Position numbers and translations under genes: made by a program. Below are positions 22,816 to 36,000 of a stretch of 64,000 nucleotides of DNA, piece by piece (the stretch's first letter is position 1; each line of letters starts with the position of its first letter). Source of the stretch: Salvator merianae (Eukaryota; Chordata; Lepidosauria; Squamata; Teiidae); the NCBI GenBank assembly GCA_003586115.2, contig QVOM02000073.1, forward strand, positions 49,489,650-49,553,649, in the 5' to 3' direction. The notes beneath the pieces are model-generated. The model ran no database searches. It was not told the DNA's origin and saw nothing but the letters and a program-made list of their open reading frames with translations.

Positions 22816-25800
22816 TGCTTCAGTTTTGTTTTGTTTAGCTTGTTTGAAAATCTCAGTTACTTTGTTTTGCTACTCTAGTAACAAAAACGGATTGTTGCTT
22901 CACTACTTTGAACTTTTCAAAGAGTTTGAGATTTATTAGATGCAACAGTAAGGTACAGGTTTTTGAACATTCCTTCTCTGATGCTCATGTAAGCTACAGC
23001 TGGCTTGCCTGTTGACAATTTAATACCATTAGTTCTAAGTGCTTAGCTATATACAGGTGTGTTCTTGAACTTGGAGACAAAACAAGTGATGTCAGTGAAC
23101 AAGTCTTGGGACATGTTTGGTGCTCTTGTCACATTATCCTCAATACCAAAAACAAGTTACCTTTCGGACCACCAACACTGTTCAGAGCCTTGGAGATAAT
23201 GCTTTTTGAGGGCTTGTCACAGAAAAGGATATGCGGAGATGACGTAGTTCAATGAGTTCAACCATACAGTATATTAAGAGCTGAAATCCTGGAACATGCT
23301 GGATATGAGAGGGTCAGATAGGGTGAATGTTTGCTACAGTCCTGGACGCACTAACTTCTGCTTCTCTAAATTAATGTTTACAGAAGATCAGAATCTCTCA
23401 TAAATCTAAAATATATTGTGGCAAATAAAGAATGGAATATATCTTGATCTTTATAATAACATCAGTTACATCCATCCAGACAGATGCAAAAGATGCTCCT
23501 CAATTAAAACATAGCGTGCCATGTTGCTTGTATGTAAGTTTCTCCATTATAATAATTTTCTGTAACTTGTACCAAATATCTAATGGTGGGGCATTGGTTT
23601 CAATCAAAGAATGAGGGAATAAATGTTTATTTACTGTCCAGCCCACCAAGATCCACCAATCCAGCCCAGAGGCTGAATCCACTTCCTAGCACCTAGACTC
23701 TCTAGTTTCCATCTATATTAAATATGAAACAGAGATAAGGAATGGTGAAGCCATGAACAAGTGAGAATGATGTTCTGGCAATGTCCTTTTTGACCCTACT
23801 CTATGCCATCTGGAGGACTAGGAGTCCTCCTGAGCAGTAGAGTCAGATTGGTACTTTGAACAACTCAGTCATGCATGGCTCAAACACTCCCCCTACCTCT
23901 CCACTGATGAAAGCAACAAAGAGAGCATGGCTAGAATGATCTCACCCTCCTGTGTCTCTTCTCAGGGTTATAAAAGCCTATTCCAGGTAAGGGATCTTCA
24001 CTGGGCAGAAGGTACTCTATTGTGGGCTGCTGTTCACCTAGTGTCTCTGATTTTTCCCAGCATAGTACACTGCACCTTTGCAAGAGATATGAAACAAGCG
24101 GCTTGCCCACTTCTCTCAAGTTTTATTTTTCTTCCTTCTGCAGTCTAATCTAATGGGTTTAGTATGTGTCTGTCCTGACTACAAGTTTTTAGTTAGCAAG
24201 TTAATACTTTTTGCCAGTCTGTTGCCATCTGTTACACTACTTTTGTTTCACAACACTCCAATTTGGAACTGTTTTTTGCCACCCAAGCTTGTGTTGTGAT
24301 TCTTTTATTGTTACCAGTTACACCATTCTGACACCAATAAGAACCTAAGTGTTGCTTGTACAGCTGGCTTTCAGTTCTTTCTAGTCAAATCTGGGAATTT
24401 GGTACTGTTCCCAGTACACCATGTTTTATATTTACTTCTCATAGCACATGGGTTTTGTTACTGCCATCTCTTTTTACCAATTACACCATTTTTAAAGACA
24501 ATAGTTTAGAGCCAAGTGCCACACAAGGAAATAAGGTTTTAATTTTTAATGACAAAACATTCCCTGCACCCATTTTACTGTAAATCAGTTGCCCTTCCCA
24601 TCCCCCTTTTTGATTCTAGTTTGGAATCATGTAGCAGGTAGCATTTGACTTTTGTAACCAGTTAATGCAGTGTGAGCTACATCTTGAGGAAAGTGCTGTG
24701 GCTAGAGTTGTAAAAACAGTGGGAATGTCTGCAGTAGAAATGTCTGACATTTCTATGAGGTCCCATGAAATGGTTCTTTTAAGTTCCTGAGTAGCAGGCT
24801 AGAGTGAATAAGCTCTCACTTAAATGGCTAAGCTGGTGCAGGTGGCTAGCACTGGCATAGTTTATTGGTCTGGTACCTGCAGAGCTGGTGCAACTGGCAG
24901 AACGGCTAGCAGTAATGCAATCGGTGAAGGGGACAGAACATTGGATATATGTGCTGTGTAAAATCTAAAAGCCTATCAAAATTTGTGAGGTTACCTGAGT
25001 TACCTGAAACTGGGTCAGATCTGGTTTGGGGGGTGGATTTTTTGTTCATTAATTGCCAATGGAGATTTCTTATCATTACTAGAGATCAATTTTAAGAGGT
25101 TTCCTTATTGTTAAGGATTTCTGAGAATCTGTCCTTACACTCACATTTTTTTGTGTTATGGCTTCTTTGTGCAGTTCAGAATTGATGATTGACAGAACTA
25201 CTGAAATCACCAGAGTGGAAAGTGAGATGTGTGTCTTATTTGGTGGTTTGGGGAAGATCCTACCTAAAAACCAGATGGATCTATGAAGGTCATGTCTTGT
25301 ATTCAGTTTTTGCATTGCGGCACCTTTGTGCAGTGTGATACCTGAGATTTCAGTGGACTATTGTAAAACAAGAAGGATTAAGATTTATGTTCTTAGTGCT
25401 TCTTTCCTGTCCTAAAGTAATCAAAGCCGGACTGCTTGGCCACTCATGTGTTACTTTCACCTGAGAGGTGTTTCCTGCCCTTCCCTGATCTTGGGGTTCT
25501 GGGTGCACTTGCAAGCCCCTTTCCCTTTCTTGACAATTCCAAGCTAGATTATGTGGTTACTATTTCTCCATTACTTGGCCATGGAAACACCAAGTTACAA
25601 AGTGCTAGTACACATCTTCAGAAACCAAGGTATCAATCCTCCACCCTCATGCTCTACCCTAGGACATCCAAGTGAGTTGATTGCCCACTATTTCATTCCT
25701 GGGGTTTCATGCTGGCTGCCTTATCTGCTTTTCCAGCCTGGCTGTAATTTAGGTGCTCTAATTTTATAGGTATAAGCACTTTCTCATCCCTGTCCTAGGC

Positions 25801-26010
25801 ATCGAATTGGATCGCTTGGCCATTTTCTCTGTGTAATTCTGTCTTGGTGGGTTTCCAAGGTAGTTAGTCTCGCCTTCCCTGTGAAAGGGGAGCTAAGCTG
25901 GGCCGTTTGGCCACTTCCCCTGTTCTCCTTTCCCTGGGGCCCCAAGCTAGAAAGGTCTTGCTCCTCTCTTCCCTATCCCATGCTTCCAAGTGATCTGTCA
26001 ATTTACATCT
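22816..26010. other. Intergenic stretch between TXNDC15 and PCBD2
   Basis: No exon, RNA gene or firm repeat recognised. The part 25,430-25,990 has a pyrimidine-rich, repetitive look: variants of gcttggccac recur at 25,434, 25,815 and 25,902, each followed by a pyrimidine-rich part, so it may be an old tandem duplication. Confidence 0.45.
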
Positions 26011-26012
26011 AT

Positions 26013-26199
26013 GTTTTAATTAACTTTCAGAGTGAGATAACACGTCAGCAAAGTAACAAGCTGTTTTGGGATTCTTTAACTCATAAAATCCACCTTTGAA
26101 TTAGATAATGTGGAAATAACATGCTTAGTCAGTTGTGTGATGTGTTCTCTCACTGTGAAAGGGGACTGAACTGAAGCTGAATTAAAACTTAGGTGTGGA
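26013..26199. mobile_element. Foldback DNA element, family B copy 1
   Basis: Shares an ordered set of words with 35,161-35,367: ctttcagagtgagataacac, gtcagcaaagtaa, aatccacctttg, tagataatgtggaaa, gtgatgtgttct, ggactgaa. The halves of each copy pair with each other. The right end aattaaaacttaggtgtg is the inverse of the left end of the other copy (cacacctaaattttaat). Non-coding. Confidence 0.6.
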
Positions 26200-26399
26200 C
26201 GCTTGAAGCTGGAACGTGCTGTCCCCCCCCCCTCACGAGATATGCAAAATGTTATTTCTTTATTGCATGAAGCCATTCTTTGGAGGGTGTACTTTTGGTG
26301 AAAAGGAATAGTGATGAGGAGCGAAGTACGACAAAAAAACAAGAACCTCTACGAGATTGGGTTGACTGCACCGAAGAAGAGACTACTAAACAAGGAGTT

Positions 26400-27020
26400 T
26401 TTTTTCCCGCCAGCAAGAGGCCAAGACGGGGCTGACTCGCGAACCATTCATCCATTGCGAGCGAGCGGGAGGTCCCAGGCGAGAACGGGGGCGGGTCGGG
26501 CCAGTTCAGCGCAGGCGCGGCGGGGCGGGCTTGTGTTGTGAGGCGGGTGAAGGGGGTGAGTCCCTCCCGTGCTGAAGCAATGCTAGGCAGCTGCTACACC
26601 AGCAGGGCTGGGGTGAGGTGGTGGCTGCGAGCAGCTGGACTGGTGTTTCTGACAGGCCGGGGGGGCGTCAGAAGGAGCAAGTTCTCTGCTATGGTGAGAG
26701 GCTGAATGGCGAAGGTGGGAAGGGAGAAGGGAACAGCCGGAGATCTCTCCCCCACCTGACAGAGGAGCTGCCGCAGCGTGACCCGGTCGGGGTGGGCGGA
26801 ATTAGAAGCCCTACTCGCACCCCCTTGGTTGCTCCTCATCGTTCTTTTGTCTCGTGCCTGCTAGGCGGCGCGCGGGAGGCGAGGGGCAGACTTACTTCGT
26901 GCCCCTCCCCCTTCGAATGCACGTGCGAAGAGTCATCCCCCCCCACACACTCCCGACAGGGAGACTCTTGCGCTTCTTGGTTTCTATCTCAACGTGAGCT
27001 TAGGGCCTTGGCGGGAGCTT
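26400..27020 (+). promoter_or_regulatory. PCBD2: CpG island and promoter of PCBD2
   Basis: Strong CpG enrichment around PCBD2 exon 1. GC-box words (gggggcggg, ggggcggg) lie at about 26,487-26,530, and a perfect NRF1-type site gcgcaggcgc at 26,509-26,518. NRF1 often drives nuclear genes with mitochondrial products, which would fit the basic N-terminus of the encoded protein. No TATA box was seen. Confidence 0.65.
26580..26693 (+). CDS. PCBD2: PCBD2 coding exon 1
   Basis: ATG at 26,580 (G at -3) begins 38 codons, [15 protein letters not shown] through RRSKFSAM, ending ctatg|gtgaga, phase 0. The human exon 1 also ends in ...AM before SSGTH (recall), supporting the junction. A longer overlapping frame at 26,618-27,022 runs through the donor in another phase and is not used. 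Confidence 0.85.
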
Positions 27021-30000
27021 AAGCGTCGTCTGAAATTTTGGGTGGAGGGGAACGGCGGCTTGGGTTTGCCCTTCGCAAATTCAGATAAATGCTCCCAGGC
27101 ATTAGGTGGCGGAGGGTGTTGGGGAAAACGCGGCTGGGCATGGTGCTGCCGTAGTGCAGGCTACGAGGGGCTTGGGGGAGACCTGTCTTCCCCACGTCTG
27201 ATGCTGTTCCCCATCTGAGAACTGCGGGCCGGGCATTAGGGGTGAATGAGCACCAAAACATATTTCCTATAAATCTGATAGCTGCTGTAGCATCAACAGC
27301 GTGGGTTCAGCCTCCCCCCGTGGACTGACAGCCATTGTGGCACGAGTGGTTTTAAGTGTCTGCTCCCCGACAGCTGTGATGATGGAAATGGTCACCCAAT
27401 CCCCCTTGGGTAATTTTATAACCACAGCAGTAGAGTGGTGACCAGGCCTCCCTGTCTGATAGCTGCATTTGCAACCGGCATGGGTACTAAGAGCAGGCAG
27501 CATGTATGAATAGGTGCCCCCCAGTCTGACATATAGAGCAGTGGAGGACCTGGGTGCACTGCTCTACAAATGTGACAGCTGTGTTGGCAGTGGCAGTGGT
27601 TTTGAGTGCCCAGTCCTTCATCTGACAGTTACAGTGGTGGCAGAGTCATGGGGACAGGGAGATTGGACATCCAAACTCCCATCTAAGAGGCCCAGTGACC
27701 GGAGGGTTAGACCCTCGTTCAGCTCTCTAGATCTGACAGGCACATTGGTGAAGCGTGGACATCTGAATGCACCCACCCTGATCCGACAGCCGTTGCAGTA
27801 GCAACGGTCAGGTGGAGAACCCAACCCTGCTTCATATCTCACACCCGGGGCCTGCAACAACTGATGGTTTTGCTTATCTGTCTTTCAGATATATTTCCCA
27901 GTTTTCACCTCCCCCCAAAAAAACCCCACATAAAATTTCAGGTTAAAGACTGTTTAATATTGTTTTTGATGAAAGAGGGTGTGTGTCATGTGACTTTCAA
28001 ATTTCTGTCTTGCCGGAGCCTGGCTGGAATTATATATTTAGATGGCCTTTCCCTTTTGACATAGAAAGGAAGGAGGAGTTCTGAGGTTCTGCTATTGCAG
28101 AATTTCTGCATGGGAAGTATGTAAAATAAGAATTTTAAAGACATTAAATAAGTTAAAATTAAAAATCAAAGATAGGTTATACTGAATATGATTTTAAAAT
28201 GCTTTGCACAAACATAGAGGAGATTAATCTCAAGAATGAGTGAATTACTGTGGCTTAAGTTAGGGGAAGTGTAATTGTAGAATATGAAAATCACACAGTG
28301 TTTGGACATTGAAATGTCAATACTGGACAAGCAGCTGTACTTAACCCATGATCCCATGGTGGCATCCATCCACCTGGCCTTTTGAAACAAGGTCAGCAAA
28401 TAAAAGCTGATTGATTTTAAACCTTCCTGGAAATCCAAAATAGGGCCATGTGCCAAGCTATTTATGTCTTCTATATTAGCAGTTAGTATACCTGTAGATA
28501 TTAATATTTTGCAGTGATCCAGTGGTGATATCAAGAGAAAACAGAAGGATGGAAATGTTTGCTTTGACAACAGGGCTGTGTAAGTTCATGGAAGCATCAA
28601 CACTTTCTGGTTGAAGTTAAATTCTGATCAGTTCTCCCTGCCGGGCATTTATCCCAGTCCACCCTCTCTTGTGTTTGTGTGTGTGTCCTATGATTTTTAA
28701 AAATATAGAAATATTTTATCTATCATTTCTCATCAGAAATTGGACTTTTAAAAAAATAATATTTACATGCCAGATACATGTAACTAGTGAACACTGGCTA
28801 ATCTTGAAGCAGCAAAAGTTTCTTCCCATTAAGGTTGGTGCTTTGTTCAAAATCCATCAAATAAATAATAAATAAATCCTTAATAAATCTCTATAGCTTC
28901 TCAAAAGTAAACTTCTAGCATCTTATTACTGCAGTTCAGATCTCAGATTCACTTGGCTGAGTATGGGTGTCAGTTGGTGTGGATTTGGGGCTTCTGAGGC
29001 TCTGCTCTGGCTGGCAGCAAGGAGACACTGTTGGGTAGGGAGGCCACTAGTGGCCAGAATTAATCAGAGGCGGGGCAGGAGGACTGTTTGGCCTGGACCT
29101 CCCGATCAAAAGTGGCACTTGTTGCTTGTGACTTTGTGCCAACCCTTTTTTTTTTTCTCAGTTAATCAGTTTTCACGAGAAAAGGTTAGGAGATCATTTG
29201 TTGAAATGAAAGTTGTTCATGTCTCCACCTCTTGTATTTTTATTATGGCTAGGAGGCTCAAAAGTTGGAAGCATCCCAGGTTTGCCTTGGACTTCTGAGC
29301 AGACCTGCAAGAGACCATCAGGGCAATGGAGGTATGGAAGAGAGTCAGGTGGAAGGAAGGCTAGGGAATCTTTCTAGTTGCAGCCCTACTCTGGCCACGG
29401 CTTTTGTGGGAAATCTAAGTTAGCAAAATTGTCTACTGCATGCAAATAACATTTTAATCCTTGTCTGCAGTGCCTTGGCCTCTTCAGCCTTGAAAAGCGG
29501 CGTTTAAAAGGAGACCTGATTGAAGTATATAAAATCATGCACAGTATGGATAAGGTGGACAGAGAGAAGTTCTTTTCTCTATCACACAACATTAGGACCA
29601 GGGGGCACTCTCTGAAGCTGATGGGTAGGAGAGTTAGGACTGACAAGGGGAAGTACTTTTTCACCCAGAGGGTCATCAGTCTGTGGAATTTATTACTGGA
29701 TGAGGTGGAGACAGCCATCAGCCTGAATGGCTTTAAGAAAGGATTCGGCAGATTCATGGAGATCAGGTGTATCAATGGCTACTGGAGTGAATGCCTAGGT
29801 ATTGCCTCCAGGTTGGAAAGACAGGCAGGATGTCTGTAAAACCATTTGTGGAAAGTCAAGAGCAGGTGAAGGTTTTGCCTTTATATTCTGCTTGAGAATG
29901 CCCAGAAGCAATTGGTGGGCCACTGTGTGAAACAGAATGCTGGACTAGATGGGCCGTGGCCTGATCCAGCAAGGCTCCTCTTAGGTTCTTATGGACGTAG

Positions 30001-33000
30001 TAGCTCTGCAAGCAACAATGCTAGCATGACTGCCAGCAATGTTAGGATTGTGTTTGAAGTAAATGATCGAAGTTAGAATATTTTGAGGGAGGGAGAACTA
30101 AGAGATCTTTTAAAATGGCTGATTGGGAGAAGCTCTAATTTCCCAATTGCTGCTGCTTTGTAGTTTATGAAATGTACTTTTTAGTATTTGTCTCCCAAAT
30201 TGGATCTGTTTGTTTCGCTATGTTTCACAGAATTTGAGTGGTATGAGAAAAATAACTGCAAATTTTTTGGGGGAGGGGGTATATGCATTTTACAGTTAGT
30301 AAATCATTGTTTCTTGCTGACCAGTAATTTAAAAAAAAATCTGAAAGGAGTGTTTTGTATTGTTTTGCTAAAAACTTATCTTAACTGTGGTCTTTTTTTG
30401 GGCATATGTGTGTGGCTTGCTACTTTATATCAAATTACAGTTTTAAGCATTTATCGTGCTTGTTTTCATATCAACAAGGCTAATAGATGTAAATCTTCCA
30501 AGCCTGATTTTAACATAAATGATTCCAATCCTTAGATTTGAAATATACTGCCACCCAGTGGTCAAGAATGACTTTTCAAACAGTAGTAGAGAATTTGGGT
30601 TTCAAAAAATGTCCGATGCTATGTTTTGAGTTCACAGTTCAGCAACTGAGTAACTGAGCACTATATTTAACTGAGCTCTCAGTAGATAGTTGCTTACTGT
30701 TTAATTATGTATTATCATAAAGTGGAGCATTTAGACATTTCTGTAAACGTTCAGGGGAATTTTGGGAAACTATTTATCTGGTTTTCATTAAACTGTATAA
30801 GCAGAGGAAAGTGAATATATAATGAAATACTGTAGTAAAAACACATAAGAACTGAGTTTTAGCAATAAAATTTTAGTCATGGGTATTAGCAGTGTTTTGA
30901 ACAAGCCTGGGCCATAAGGAAAAAGCCAAGTTTTCTTGCTCGTAACGTTGTGGTTTATTTTTATTATTCCATCATACAAATGTAAGCAATCCGTTATGTA
31001 CACACAAAGCACCCAGTGCCTGTTTCTACAATTTTTGGCTAATTCTGATTCCCTGCTGTGTTCCCACTGTGTTTCAGTAACTGCTCATATTTGGCCTGTC
31101 TGGGCCATCAAGAGAGGCTATGCCTTGAGAGTGGCTTCTAATAAATAACTGGCAATGGAGACCTTCCATATCAGTACAGAAGTTAGTTAGAGGACTGTGT
31201 TGACCTTCTGGTTAGATATCTCTTGGGGTGGGAGGGGGGAGGTCTAGTCAGTTTGTAGGTGGCCATACCTCACTGTTAGGGCAGTTACATTGAAAACAGA
31301 AGGTTAGGGGTTTGATCCCTAACATCTCCCTGCAAGAAAGTTTGGCAAACTACTTTCGTACCATTGCCAAGAAAACTGTTTGGATGTGTCAATGCAATCA
31401 GCCAAACCTTGTTTTGAGGAGGATGAGATTCCTTTCCTGTCAGTTTTTTAAAGGTCCTTTAAAAAAGGAACTAGCTTTTGTTGAAGTTCAGTTGCACAAA
31501 AAGGAACAGGTTGTTCAAGTCTGATTTTTTTCAGAGGACCTAGTTCATGTCTGTCCAAAAGGAATAGAAAAGTTCCTCCAAATGTTCCTTCTAGGTACTT
31601 GAACACTCAGATTTCTGTCTGCAGAGGCTTAAAGTGGTATCTGTATCTTCCCAGAGTGGAAAGGTAATATGGATGATCGCTGTCACTTGCCTGTGTAGAT
31701 TTAACAGATTGCAAACCTTAGTCAGGCATGAAATGTCACTAGAATCTGCCTCATGTCGTGAAAAAATATGCCCCGCTTAACCGCAAGCCTAATACTATGG
31801 GTGTGATCAGACAGGGCTTTTTTCTGTTGCCCCTTTAAGAAAAGCATGCCTTTTGTAGATGCACACAAAAAAAGGCATTAGACTTCAGTGTTTTTCACAT
31901 TGAAGCCTTGAAACCTTCCTTAACAAGTGTTTGCCAGTGATGGCCATTCGTCTACTTGGTTTTCTGAGGCCCTGATTGATTGTTCACTGGCAGGATTTGT
32001 TCCCATACTGTGATTGGCCACATTTCCCTCCTCTGTGCTTATGGGACTCATGCCCAGTGCGACTAAAAGAAAGAGTAGCTCTTTGTGTTATTTAACCTCA
32101 TATGAAGAAGGGGTGCCCATATCCAGGCTTTCAGATGCATTAAGGTGATTTTAGGAATTTTATGTCTGTCCTTACAGCCTCGAATTTGCCCAGAGGGCAG
32201 CTGATCGCACTCTATGTCTGCAAATGTTGATGCAATTATCTGCAGTGCATTTGAAATTTTAAGGGCCTTTCAACTTCCTATCAATGATCAGATGAGACTG
32301 AAAATTTTAATACATAGAAGTGTTAGATAATTTAGAATCTGGAGTGTATGCTTTAGAATCTACTTAAATATGAGCCTGTGTATATGTACTCAGTTTGCTC
32401 AGCTTAATTTGAGATTACAAGATAGGGACAAGGGTCTTTCAAAAGGCATCCTAGTCGCTTTCTAGTTCCAGTAAAAATGGATTTTGGTTCAAATACTATA
32501 GGAATTCAAGTTCACCTTGGCTTTGTCAAAGAAGGAATTGGTTGTTGAACCAGTTGATTCAGAAGCAGTTCTTCCTAAATCATGCGTATAGTATGGTTTT
32601 TATGCGAATAAATGAACAGAGAGCTACTGGCTCGATCCCCAGGCTCCCTTCGGAAGTAGGGAATGGCAACCACTTCTGTACCTCTGCCAAGAAATTTCTG
32701 CCCATGCAGTCAACCAGGAATCAACCACGTGTCTTGGTGATACCCAGCAACAACAAATTTAAATCCACTCCCTTTTCTTCACTTAAATTTATTTAATTTT
32801 TTTTTAAAAAAATGTTCCTGTACAATGTAAAATCCTCTTATGTACCACCACTGCACTAGTCTGTGATAACTTCTGTTCTGTGCTTAATGGTTTGGTGATT
32901 TTAAATTTCCCTTATTTTCAACATCAGCTCTGACTGGTGTTTATGAGCACTGGGAAAAGAGGCTGGAGATAAAATTGGAACTCTTTTGCTCTACTCATCA

Positions 33001-36000
33001 GCTTAACTTGTCTCTTAAGCTGTAACAGCCAGGAAAGTGGAGAAGCAGAGCTGATTTACAGGGCAGGCTAACATGTTTGTGTACATAGAAGCAGGAACAC
33101 CTGTGGGTAAAAAATGGGGAAAAAGTCAGAACGTAAGTGTCCTTCCTTCTTAGTGTAACGCTACTTTATGATTGAATTAAAAAGGCAGTGAGATAAAGGC
33201 AGAAATTTTAGTTAAAGAGTTTGAGAATTGGAGAGTTACAATATAGTAATGGAAATGAAAAAGGGTGATGAATAAAAGCTTAAACCACTTATTAAATAAT
33301 TTGAGATAAAAAGACCTTTGGATGAAAGGTTTTGTCTTCTGCTGAAGTGTCGTGTAGGGCATTGCATAAAGGCCATTGTGCCTAAGCAGTTGTGAACTGT
33401 GCAAAACATTAATCCTATTGATTTCAATTATGTGGCAGCATTTTCAGCTTCATAAATAATACTTTTTAATTTTTTTTTGCTAATTTTTTAGACATCGTAG
33501 GTATGTATTTAAACACTGTAAGCTAGTGGATAACACCCCTCCCTGGCAATTTCAGAATATACAGGAGTTTAACAGTTTAAATTACTTCTGAATTTTCAGT
33601 ATTCAGTAGTTTTAAGTCGCCCAGTGAAGTACTGCACTTTTTAACAGGTACTGTGCTCAATGGAGAAAAAATGCTAATAAAGGATAAGAACTGAGTTCTT
33701 TGAAGAACTTGATTTTCAGTGGGAGAGAGTAATCACTTCCGTTGCAGTTAGAGATTCATTTCTGTTCTTGATGCGCAAGTCTATTTGTATTGCTTCAGCT
33801 TTAGAAACACTAAGGTAATCCAGTACTGAGGATGCAGTTACACAGGCTAGATTCCAATTTTTCTAAAAAAACAAGTTATTCTTTCTCTGTTATTTTCCTT
33901 GTCCTCATTTTCAAGGGAAATCACGTTAAATGTGGGTAGTTGCTGTTTACACTGCAGCCAACATCTCATTGCAAAATTGGGCTTTCCTTGGGGACTGGGT
34001 GCAGGTATGTAATTGACTGATGGTGCTGTGGGCCTGGTCCCTTGTGATTGGCTGATTGACTTGCATGGTCATAAAGGCAGTGCCACCTTTCCCACCTATC
34101 ACCATGCTCAATCTTTCCCCTTTAGCTTGGTGGGATTTTTTTTCTTGCTGTTTTAAATCAGATCCTTTGATCCATAAATATTTGGAAGAGTAGAGGGGAA
34201 ACTCAGTGAAATGGATTAAAAAAACCATACTTATTGATACACAAAATAAGAATTGGAGCAGTGGCAAGCGGACAATATTCTCAGAATAAAATCAAACCAA
34301 ACGGCAATGGAATAAAATTACTCACTGATTATTTTTCCTTTGTGTTTTCATAGTTACAGAGACCCGAATAATTTATTGGAGGTTGTCTGCAGGCTAGTTA
34401 CCTATTTTACAATAGTTACATTATAGTTACAATAGCAGGAAAATGTGGAGCCATAATAACCATGTAAGGAAAGCTCAGAAACATTGTAGCTAGTTTGTCA
34501 TCAGGAAATTAGTTGTGTCTCTGGCTTTTTTTCCTTGGAAGAATCCAGGTACCCGGATAAATGGAATTTTGCACACCCATGTGTTTAAATAGTGGATTTT
34601 TGTTTTAGAAAAATGCTGATACCTGTATATTTAGATCTTCATATATCCAAATATCCAGGTACCTGAACTTTCTCAAAGAAAATAAAAAAAAAAATAAGCC
34701 TGCTGAGCAAGTGAAGGAAGAGAATGAACACTGCAGTGGGGAATGCCCTAGAAAAGTGGCAGGGGGAGTGGGTGGGGGGCATTGTGGTGGCAGTGGTGGC
34801 TCAACCCTCTTCCCCTTTTCAAAGGGTTGTCACAGACTGAGCCTGCAGAAAAAACAGGTACATGTTCCTAGATCTCCCCCCCCCCCCAAATAAATACAAG
34901 CAGGGAAAGCTCTTAAGAGTGTATGTATGACTGGGGGTGGACAGGAAGGTTCTAGCTCCATGGATGCGGGAGGGATAAAATCTCTTGCTTGATGGGCCTC
35001 ACATAGCTACAGTGCTAGTAATGGCTCAGCACTCCCCTCTTTCTGTTGTAAGGGCAGATACTGACCAATAGGATGTACTTGTTCACCCAAATTTATTTCA
35101 GAGGGTTTTTTTTTTTTTAAAGGAATGTAGGAAGATTGCATGTCACAATCCATGGGCCCAGTCACACCTAAATTTTAATCCAGCTTCAGTTCACTTTCAG
35201 ACTGAGAGAACACATCAGTGAAGTAATAAGAGGTTTTCTTTCAGCATTATCTAACTCAGAAAATCCACCATTGTGTTAGATAATGTGGAAAGAAAATGAT
35301 TAGTCACTTTTCTGATGTGTTCTTTCAATCCAAAAGTGGACTGAAACTGGATTAAACTGGATCCCACGTGCTATGTCCAATACAGGGTACTGGAAAAATA
35401 AGTTTTCGGAGTGTCTAAAACCACTTTTGGTAGAGCATATTATCCTGCCTAAACCTGAGGACAGCTGTGAATTTCATCTGTGAATGTGTGGTCATCACCT
35501 TCAATACTTCAATACATGTAATAAAAGAAGTGGTAAGAGCTCCTTTCCTGGGGGTAAGGAACAGGTTGTTCTTAGTATTTACCCCTGACTGGACATGTTA
35601 AGGCTTTCACTGTTATACACTTTACTGTGCTTGTGTTATTTGAAGAAAAGATTCACTGCATTTACCCTGGCAAGCATTTTTGGGTTTCAGCCCAAGATGT
35701 GTTAGAATTTAGATGCTGTAAATGAATGAATTTTGCACTTTGTAATTAATTCTTCAGATGTATTTTCTGCTACCTTTGTTCTAAAAGATGTTGTTTGTGC
35801 ATTCACAAACCATTATGACAGTAAGAACAATTCATTCTTACTAGGCATGTGTGACAATTTAGTTTGCCCCCTGAACTACCATTTTTTTCCTCTGCCCAGT
35901 TGCGTACTGGATTGTGATGTCTCTCCTTGCATTGCACTAAGCTACTATCTTCCTGGCTTAGTGGCTTGGACAGTTTGGTTCTCCAAACCATACTGAGTCA

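Noticed and set aside
26618..27022. 134-codon frame over the PCBD2 CpG island
   Set aside because: GC-rich DNA has few stop codons. It uses another phase than exon 1 and runs through its splice donor.
28166..28570. 134-codon antisense open frame in PCBD2 intron 1
   Set aside because: Length is notable, but the sequence resembles no family I know, codon use looks random and AT-driven, and there is no promoter or splice context. A BLAST search would settle it.
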